From positions 1-61,117 of the forward strand of contig CACEGG010000008.1 of the NCBI GenBank assembly GCA_902559035.1: a DNA stretch of 61,117 nt. The letters are read 5' to 3'. Source of the stretch: an uncultured Bacteroidota bacterium. Its GTDB lineage: Bacteria > Bacteroidota > Bacteroidia > Flavobacteriales > Flavobacteriaceae. The notes under the pieces are model-generated. The model saw only the letters and a program-made list of their open reading frames with translations, did not search any database and had not been told where the DNA came from. Shown piece by piece: positions 54,966 to 61,117 of the stretch. Position 1 is the first letter of the stretch. Every line of letters begins with the position of its first letter. The position numbers were made by a program, and so were the translations under genes.

Positions 54966-56270
54966 CTATTCTTCTTTGTCAGTTTCTGGTGGTACAATCT
55001 TGAAACTAATTTCTCTGCCTTGCATTTTTAACTTCATAGTACCCTCTTCAAATGTAACCTCAATTCCTGCGATTTCTTGTTTGAATGTATTTTTTGATGT
55101 TGCCTCAAGAACTAATTCTTGATCCATTCCAATTGGATTCATGGCTAATTTTGCTGATTTAGTGTAAACCTCAAATTTTAAAGGCATCAGTTCAGAAGCA
55201 TAAACACCGTGAAATTTTTTAAGATCATCTCTTGAAATTTCAAATGCAACTTTTTCTGGTTTTGGATCAACAACCAATCTTTTTTCTCTGTTAGCAATAT
55301 TCCATGCAGTATAAAAAATAAGTCTTGATCTCATTTCAAGTAAGTCGTATTCTATTTTGTCAGGTGTGTCTGTGACTTTATGATAATCAGCATGGGTTCC
55401 GGTAAAATAAAAGATGATTGGAATTCCATTTTTTGCAAAATTATAGTGGTCACTTCTATAATAAAACCTATTAGGATCGTTTTTGTCATTAAATCTGTAG
55501 TCTAATGTCATATTCACGGACTCCGCATTGGTTTGTTCAGATAAATTATGAAGATCAACACTGTCATGATCTGATCCAATTAAATAAATATAATCTCTGT
55601 TCTTTTCTCTTCTGCTAGGGTCAATTCTCCCTATCATATCCACATTTAAATTTACTACTGTATTTTCCAGTGGATAAATCGGGTTATCTGCATAGTAAGC
55701 AGATCCAAGTAAGCCTTTTTCTTCACCAGTCACATGAAGAAAAACAATTGATCGTTTTGGTCCTTTACCTTTATCGGCAGCTTTCTTAAAAGCTTCAGCT
55801 ATTTCTAATAATGCAACAGTTCCAGATCCATCGTCATCAGCACCATTATATATACCCTTATCATCAACTCCGACATGATCAAGATGTGCAGTAATTACAA
55901 CATATTCATCGGGTTTTTCTGATCCTTTAATTATAGCAACAACATTTTCGGTTTCAACTGTTCTTGGTTCTTGACCTCTTCTTCCTCTCATGGTTAGGGT
56001 CATCTCTTGAAAATAATCACCTTCTAAATCTCCAGGCTCTATTCCGATAGATTTGTAATAGTTTCTTAAATATTCAACTGCTTTTTTTTGACCAGGTTCT
56101 CCAGTGTCTCGTCCCTCAAATTCATCAGAAGCGTAAATATACAGATGCTCACTTAATTCTTTTTCAGTAATAGATTTTGCAAACTTCTTTGCTTTTGAGG
56201 TTTGAAAAGAGTATGAAAAATTAATTGTTAGAAGAGAAATAACAATCAGTGATAAAATTTTATTATTCAT
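54966..56270 (-). CDS. Secreted M28-family metallopeptidase
   Basis: 434 aa with signal peptide (cleaved near SYSFQ). A PA-like N-terminal segment (ASDEFEGRDTGEPGQKKA) precedes the zinc domain: ITAHLDHVG, GADDDGSG, TGEEKGLLGS, NVDMIGR and the last His in TGTHADYHKVTDTPD, all ligands intact. Length and layout match periplasmic/outer aminopeptidases of Bacteroidota. Unlike the M28 at 1.8 kb it has no membrane helices after the signal. Confidence 0.93.
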   Translation of the reverse strand: MNNKILSLIVISLLTINFSYSFQTSKAKKFAKSITEKELSEHLYIYASDEFEGRDTGEPGQKKAVEYLRNYYKSIGIEPGDLEGDYFQEMTLTMRGRRGQEPRTVETENVVAIIKGSEKPDEYVVITAHLDHVGVDDKGIYNGADDDGSGTVALLEIAEAFKKAADKGKGPKRSIVFLHVTGEEKGLLGSAYYADNPIYPLENTVVNLNVDMIGRIDPSRREKNRDYIYLIGSDHDSVDLHNLSEQTNAESVNMTLDYRFNDKNDPNRFYYRSDHYNFAKNGIPIIFYFTGTHADYHKVTDTPDKIEYDLLEMRSRLIFYTAWNIANREKRLVVDPKPEKVAFEISRDDLKKFHGVYASELMPLKFEVYTKSAKLAMNPIGMDQELVLEATSKNTFKQEIAGIEVTFEEGTMKLKMQGREISFKIVPPETDKEE

Positions 56271-56345
56271 AATTTATAATTTGTGCGTGGTAAGTTAAAA
56301 AAAATAAGTTACTATTTGGATTTTAATCTTTAATTTAGAATAAAT

Positions 56346-57728
56346 ATGGGTTTTAAAAAAAAAATATTTTTTATTGCATTATTATTCAATTTTTGGTCTT
56401 TTTATGGATTTCAAAATAATAACAGTCCAAACTATATAGTAATTTTTGTAGATGACATGGGTTATGGAGATTTGGGTGTTTATGGAAATCCAACAATTTC
56501 CACTCCCCACCTTGACAAAATGGCTTTTGAAGGACAAAAATGGACTCAATTTTACTCTGCTGCCTCGGTATGCACTCCAAGTAGAGCTGCTCTCTTAACA
56601 GGAAGACTTCCTGTTAGAAGTGGAATGGCTAGCTCAAAAAATCCTGTTTTATTTCCAAATTCGTTAAGTGGTCTTCCCGCCACCGAATTAACATTAGCAG
56701 AAAAACTCAAAGAAAAAAATTATAAGACTGCAATTGTAGGAAAGTGGCACTTAGGTCATACTAAAAATTATTTACCAAATAATCATGGTTTTGATTATTA
56801 TTTTGGTATTCCCTATTCAAATGATATGGATAAGATTAATAATAATAATTATTGGTCTGAATATGAAAACAAAGAACTTAGTTCCGATAGCTATAATGTA
56901 CCGTTAATGGAAAATTTTGATATTATTGAAAGACCTGTTGATCAAACTACAATAACCTCAAGGTATGTTGACAAAACTCTTCAATTGATCAATAATTATA
57001 AAAACGATAATTTTTTTATTTATCTATCTCATAATTTACCACACATTCCCTTATATGCTTCAAAAAGATTTTTAGGAAAAAGTAAAAGAGGACTTTATGG
57101 AGATGTAATTGAAGAAATTGATTATGGTGTTGGATTGATAATTAATGAGCTAAAAAAATTAAATCTTGATAAAAAGACAATTGTTGTTTTTACTTCTGAC
57201 AATGGCCCTTGGTTAGTTTATAAATCTCACTCTGGCAGCGCTGGATTACTAAGAAATGGAAAAGGTACAACTTGGGAAGGTGGTGTTAGAGTACCTACAA
57301 TTTTTTGGGGTGCTAATATTAAGCCAGGTATAATAAATGAAATAGGTTCAACATTAGATATTTACACTACATTTTTGGCATTAGCAAAAATTGATACTCA
57401 AAAAAATATGATCGTAGATGGATATGATTTGTCAGAAACTTTATTAAGAAAAAAAGAAAGTCAAAGAGATGAAATGTTTTTTTATAAGGGAGATGAGTTG
57501 TTTGCTGTTAGACTTGGAGATTTTAAATTACATCTAAAAACAACAGACTGGTTTAAGGAGCCAAAAAAACATAATCCGCCACTTTTATTTAATTTGAATA
57601 TTGATCCCTCTGAAAAATTTAATATATCATCAAAAAATCCTAAAAAAGTGAAAGAAATTTTAGAATTAATAAAAGTCCATAACTTAAGGCTCGTGAGGGG
57701 AAAAAATCAGCTAGACATTAGGTCTTAA
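56346..57728 (+). CDS. Family S1 arylsulfatase-type sulfatase
   Basis: 460 aa with a signal peptide (GFKKKIFFIALLFNFWSFYG). VDDMGYGDLGVYG (metal Asp), formylglycine site Cys76 in CTPSR with AALLTGR, GKWHLGH, SHNLPHIPLY, TSDNGPW and GKGTTWEGGVRVP: all core residues of arylsulfatase A-like enzymes. A periplasmic location is likely. Distinct from the lipoprotein sulfatase at 47.6 kb (CSPSR, longer). Overlaps the convergent DUF3050 gene by 4 nt. Confidence 0.94.
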   Translation: MGFKKKIFFIALLFNFWSFYGFQNNNSPNYIVIFVDDMGYGDLGVYGNPTISTPHLDKMAFEGQKWTQFYSAASVCTPSRAALLTGRLPVRSGMASSKNPVLFPNSLSGLPATELTLAEKLKEKNYKTAIVGKWHLGHTKNYLPNNHGFDYYFGIPYSNDMDKINNNNYWSEYENKELSSDSYNVPLMENFDIIERPVDQTTITSRYVDKTLQLINNYKNDNFFIYLSHNLPHIPLYASKRFLGKSKRGLYGDVIEEIDYGVGLIINELKKLNLDKKTIVVFTSDNGPWLVYKSHSGSAGLLRNGKGTTWEGGVRVPTIFWGANIKPGIINEIGSTLDIYTTFLALAKIDTQKNMIVDGYDLSETLLRKKESQRDEMFFYKGDELFAVRLGDFKLHLKTTDWFKEPKKHNPPLLFNLNIDPSEKFNISSKNPKKVKEILELIKVHNLRLVRGKNQLDIRS

Positions 57729-58489
57729 GAAATAATTTCATTAATTGAATCCCACAGCTTGATTCTCATGTTTAGTGCTTCTATTGAGGCAGTTGTAGCT
57801 TCTTCCCATTTTTTTTCGTCATTGCCACACAGTTCTTCAATCATTTTAAGTGCCATTGGTCCGTGCTCATCAGCATCTATTTCAATATGTCTTTCTAAAT
57901 AATAAATTAAGTTGTCAGCTTTAATTTCATTTGAACTGGAAAGTTTTTTTACTATTTCAATAAACATGTCTGGAATTAAGTCTTCTCTTCCAAAAGTAAA
58001 TACACTTGCGATAACATGATTTTTATTTGTTGCTATAATATCAAAAGTAAAGTCCATAAAATTTTTGACAGCTTTATTAATATCAATTTCATTAACAGAT
58101 TTACTATATGATTTTGATTCTATAATTTTTAAAATAAAAGAGTTAATCAAATCAGTACTTGCTCCAATCTGAGACATTGAATCTAAGTAGAGTTCGAAAT
58201 GACTTTTGGTATTACCGTTTAAATCTATGTCACTTTCTTCAGCTAATACTATATCGTTTACTAATCTTCCGGCTAAATTATTTTTATTAGGAGTCCAAGG
58301 AACCTCAACACAAGTTAAGTTATTTTGTAAAGCTTTAATTAAAGACATAAAGTCCCAAACTGCAAATACATGATTTTCCATGAATTTTACGAGTTTCTCT
58401 TTACTGTCAAGATTTGAATAGAGTTTATGATTAATTAATATATTTCTATATTCGGAAAGGTCATTTTCTAGCTTTTGAATATGCGACAT
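57725..58489 (-). CDS. DUF3050 family protein (heme-oxygenase-like fold)
   Basis: 254 aa. The blocks HVFAVWDFMSLIKALQ, TPNKNNLAGRLVNDIVLAEE, TFGREDLIPDMF and YYLERHIEIDADEHGPMA are typical of DUF3050, whose spaced Glu/His residues suggest a di-iron or heme-oxygenase-like helical fold. Function unknown. Soluble, no signal peptide. Confidence 0.88.
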   Translation of the reverse strand: MSHIQKLENDLSEYRNILINHKLYSNLDSKEKLVKFMENHVFAVWDFMSLIKALQNNLTCVEVPWTPNKNNLAGRLVNDIVLAEESDIDLNGNTKSHFELYLDSMSQIGASTDLINSFILKIIESKSYSKSVNEIDINKAVKNFMDFTFDIIATNKNHVIASVFTFGREDLIPDMFIEIVKKLSSSNEIKADNLIYYLERHIEIDADEHGPMALKMIEELCGNDEKKWEEATTASIEALNMRIKLWDSINEIIS

Positions 58490-58555
58490 GAATTTTTTTT
58501 GTGCAAAAATAATTTATAAACCTTAAATTACGGACATAAAGTCAATATTTTTTTA

Positions 58556-59164
58556 ATGGATTTAGAAACTTTAATAACCTTTTTGTTAGCTTCCTTTACT
58601 TTAACAATTTCACCTGGTCCAGATATTTTGTATGTTATTTCTCAAAGTATAATTAAAGGAAAGAAATCAGCTTTCATGATATCTTTAGGGTTAACCACTG
58701 GATTATTAGTGCATACTTTTTTAGTAGCTGTAGGATTGTCTGTTATAATTTCACAAAATGAAAATATACTTAACATGATTAAACTATTAAGTGTGTTTTA
58801 TTTTTTCTATTTAATAGTAATGGTGTTTTTAAAAAGAAAAGATAATTTAAAACAAAGCGAAGAAGGGTTTAGTGAAAATCAATTTAAAAAGGGTTTGATT
58901 ATGAATCTGCTTAATCCTAAAGTAAGTTTATTTTTTATTGCTTTTTTTCCAAATTTTTTATTTCATGACCAAATCAGTAATCAAATTCAATTTTTAATAT
59001 TAGGATTAATTTTCTGGTTACAAGCAACTATTATTTTTTTATTGGTTTCTGTATTTTCATCAAAATTTGCTTCAATTTCAAATAAAAAAAGTTTTGTTAA
59101 TAAAAATATTTATATAATTGAGATTTCCATATATCTGTTTATTATTTACTGGATTGTTGGATAA
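58556..59164 (+). CDS. LysE/RhtB-family amino-acid exporter
   Basis: 202 aa with six hydrophobic helices. N-terminal SPGPDILYVISQSIIKGKKSAF and LNPKVSLFFIAFFPNF match LysE-type translocators. Exports an amino acid or derivative; substrate unknown. 19 nt before the HMG-CoA lyase gene. Confidence 0.9.
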   Translation: MDLETLITFLLASFTLTISPGPDILYVISQSIIKGKKSAFMISLGLTTGLLVHTFLVAVGLSVIISQNENILNMIKLLSVFYFFYLIVMVFLKRKDNLKQSEEGFSENQFKKGLIMNLLNPKVSLFFIAFFPNFLFHDQISNQIQFLILGLIFWLQATIIFLLVSVFSSKFASISNKKSFVNKNIYIIEISIYLFIIYWIVG

Positions 59165-59183
59165 TTAGAGTTAATTTTATAGA

Positions 59184-60053
59184 ATGTCAACAGTAAAAAT
59201 CATAGAATGTCCAAGGGACGCTATGCAAGGAATTAAAGAATGGATTCCATCTGAAGATAAATTATCTTACATACAGTCCATATTGTCTGTTGGTTTTGAT
59301 GTAATTGATTTTGGAAGTTTTGTGTCTCCAAGAGCTATTCCACAGATGAGAGATACTGATTTCATTATAAATAATCTTGATTTATCAAATTCTAAATCTA
59401 AATTATTAGCTATTGTTGCGAATAAAAGAGGAGCTGTTCAGGCAAGTAAATATTCATCAATATCCTATTTAGGTTATCCTTTTTCAATATCTGAGACATT
59501 TCAAATGAGAAACACCAACAAAAGTATATCAGAATCTTTACAGGAATTAAAAGAAATTAAATCTATAAGTGAAAAATTTAACAAAGAACTTGTTGTTTAC
59601 TTATCTATGGGTTTTGGGAACCCCTATGGTGAACCATGGAGTTTTGAAATTGTTGAAAAATGGATTGATAAACTAAGCAAAATAAGTATAAATATTATCT
59701 CTATTTCAGATACAATAGGTCTTGCAAAAAAATCAGATATTCAAAATGTTTTCACAAAATTAATTCCCAAATATTCAAGAATTGAGTTTGGGTCTCATTT
59801 TCATACTAAGCCTGACCAATGGTTCGATAAAGTTAATTCTGCTTATCAATCAGGATGTATGAGATTTGATGGAGCAATTTTAGGATTTGGCGGTTGCCCA
59901 ATGGCGAAAGACGACCTTACAGGAAATCTTCCAACTGAAAAATTAATTTCTTTTTTTAATTCTGTTGGTGTTAAAACCAATATAAACTCATTGAATTTTG
60001 AATCTTGTTATAATAATTCATTAAAACTATTTTCTAAATTTCAGGGTAAATAA
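59184..60053 (+). CDS. Hydroxymethylglutaryl-CoA lyase
   Basis: 289-aa TIM-barrel lyase cleaving HMG-CoA to acetoacetate and acetyl-CoA at the end of leucine breakdown. Active-site Arg in ECPRDAMQ (the usual EVGPRDGLQ in altered form), FGSFVSPRAIPQM, SDTIGLA, FGSHFHTKPDQW with the metal His pair, and GFGGCPMAKDDLTGN with the signature Cys. The N-terminal variant is the form usually seen in flavobacterial homologues. Confidence 0.9.
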   Translation: MSTVKIIECPRDAMQGIKEWIPSEDKLSYIQSILSVGFDVIDFGSFVSPRAIPQMRDTDFIINNLDLSNSKSKLLAIVANKRGAVQASKYSSISYLGYPFSISETFQMRNTNKSISESLQELKEIKSISEKFNKELVVYLSMGFGNPYGEPWSFEIVEKWIDKLSKISINIISISDTIGLAKKSDIQNVFTKLIPKYSRIEFGSHFHTKPDQWFDKVNSAYQSGCMRFDGAILGFGGCPMAKDDLTGNLPTEKLISFFNSVGVKTNINSLNFESCYNNSLKLFSKFQGK

Positions 60054-60116
60054 TGATTTTCTTTATTTTTATTTAGATTAATTAAAAATAGTGTAGGTTT
60101 TTAATTATTTATGAAT

Positions 60117-60124
60117 TATGTTTG
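60117..60124 (+). promoter_or_regulatory. -7 promoter element (TATGTTTG) before the intergenic hairpin
   Basis: Exact TAnnTTTG match 28 nt upstream of the 60152-60230 inverted repeat, with no gene start nearby. No clear -33 TTG. It could drive a small RNA. Confidence 0.4.
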
Positions 60125-60151
60125 CTTAGGTTTTTTAATAAGAGTTATTTT

Positions 60152-60230
60152 TTGATAGGAACCGCACAAATAAAATAAATTGGAGCTTTGTTTTGTTATA
60201 TATTCATGTAGTAATGTGCGGTTCTATCAA
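60152..60230 (+). ncRNA. Candidate small RNA: long-stem hairpin
   Basis: In the 285-bp HMG-CoA lyase-guaB gap. Arms TTGATAG(G)AACCGCACA and TGTGCGGTTCTATCAA pair over 16 bp with one bulged G; the 47-nt loop is AT-rich. The GC-rich part of the stem (AACCGCACA) is unusual for this DNA. A TAnnTTTG promoter element precedes it. A small RNA, a regulatory leader or a mobile-element remnant are all possible; transcription and strand are inferred. Confidence 0.35.
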
Positions 60231-60302
60231 TGATTCAAAAATATTTACCCAACTAATCTTTTAGTTTTAAGTTTTAAAAGGTGCTAAAGCCTTAAATTTT
60301 AG

Positions 60303-61117
<815 letters not shown>

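Noticed and set aside
60152-60230. Rho-independent terminator of the HMG-CoA lyase gene
   Set aside because: The 47-nt loop is too long, no T-run follows the right arm, and it lies about 100 nt past the stop codon.

Overview
The window looks like chromosomal DNA of a marine member of the Bacteroidota (Flavobacteriia) with a small, AT-rich, streamlined genome. Evidence: a proton-pumping proteorhodopsin with a DTE motif and Met at the tuning position, next to lycopene cyclase; fused SecDF; BshB1 (bacillithiol); OmpP1/FadL-type outer-membrane protein; DUF4293, DUF1599 and DUF3050 proteins; a tmRNA with tag GENKYALAA; and repeated Bacteroidota-type -7 elements (TAnnTTTG) in front of genes. Genes are densely packed, often coupled by ATGA or 1-nt overlaps, and convergent genes often overlap. 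Several genes start with TTG or GTG. Both ends cut genes: proteorhodopsin lacks its 5' end and guaB its 3' end. No CRISPR array, transposase, integrase or rRNA gene was seen.

Layout. 0-4.5 kb: proteorhodopsin, then crtY, a membrane M28 peptidase and a Kazal-like lipoprotein in one coupled run. 4.5-26.7 kb: housekeeping core, with ssrA (tmRNA), kdsA, typA, ftsE, asnB, gyrB, mdh, secDF, an operon-like folE-cysS-yidD-lgt block, an OmpP1 porin with a Ser-rich lipoprotein, proS, tRNA-Glu, rpsT, rho, a DUF4293 protein and a phosphoesterase. 26.7-36.5 kb: truA with an ABC exporter; cdaA (c-di-AMP synthase) with folP; DUF1599, an orphan DppB-like permease, tpiA and clpS; then a compact thiol cluster (glutathione peroxidase, Cys/Met PLP enzyme, bshB1) and a DoxX protein.

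36.6-47.5 kb: tRNA-His is followed by an accessory-looking block of small secreted proteins and lipoproteins, a serine hydrolase, a pentanucleotide repeat and a duplicated gene tail. Next come a YqhA protein and a three-gene ABC system whose permease carries a His-rich metal-binding loop (resembling zinc-regulated Zrg-type systems), a CNNM/CorC-type protein, and a self-contained HTH/ExbB-like operon whose promoter is covered by two copies of one palindrome.

47.5-60 kb: a catabolic region, with a sulfatase, a 47-aa DUF2256 protein, a GH13 alpha-glucosidase, an SsuD-like flavin monooxygenase, a sodium:solute symporter, a 6-TM protein and an S1/P1 nuclease, nearly all overlapping or a few bases apart. 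Then an M28 peptidase, a second sulfatase, DUF3050, a LysE exporter and HMG-CoA lyase. The window ends with a long intergenic hairpin and the 5' part of guaB. The most interesting candidates are the glucosidase/monooxygenase/symporter cluster (possible sulfonated-sugar use), the His-loop ABC system, the twin-operator HTH operon, and the 60.2 kb hairpin.
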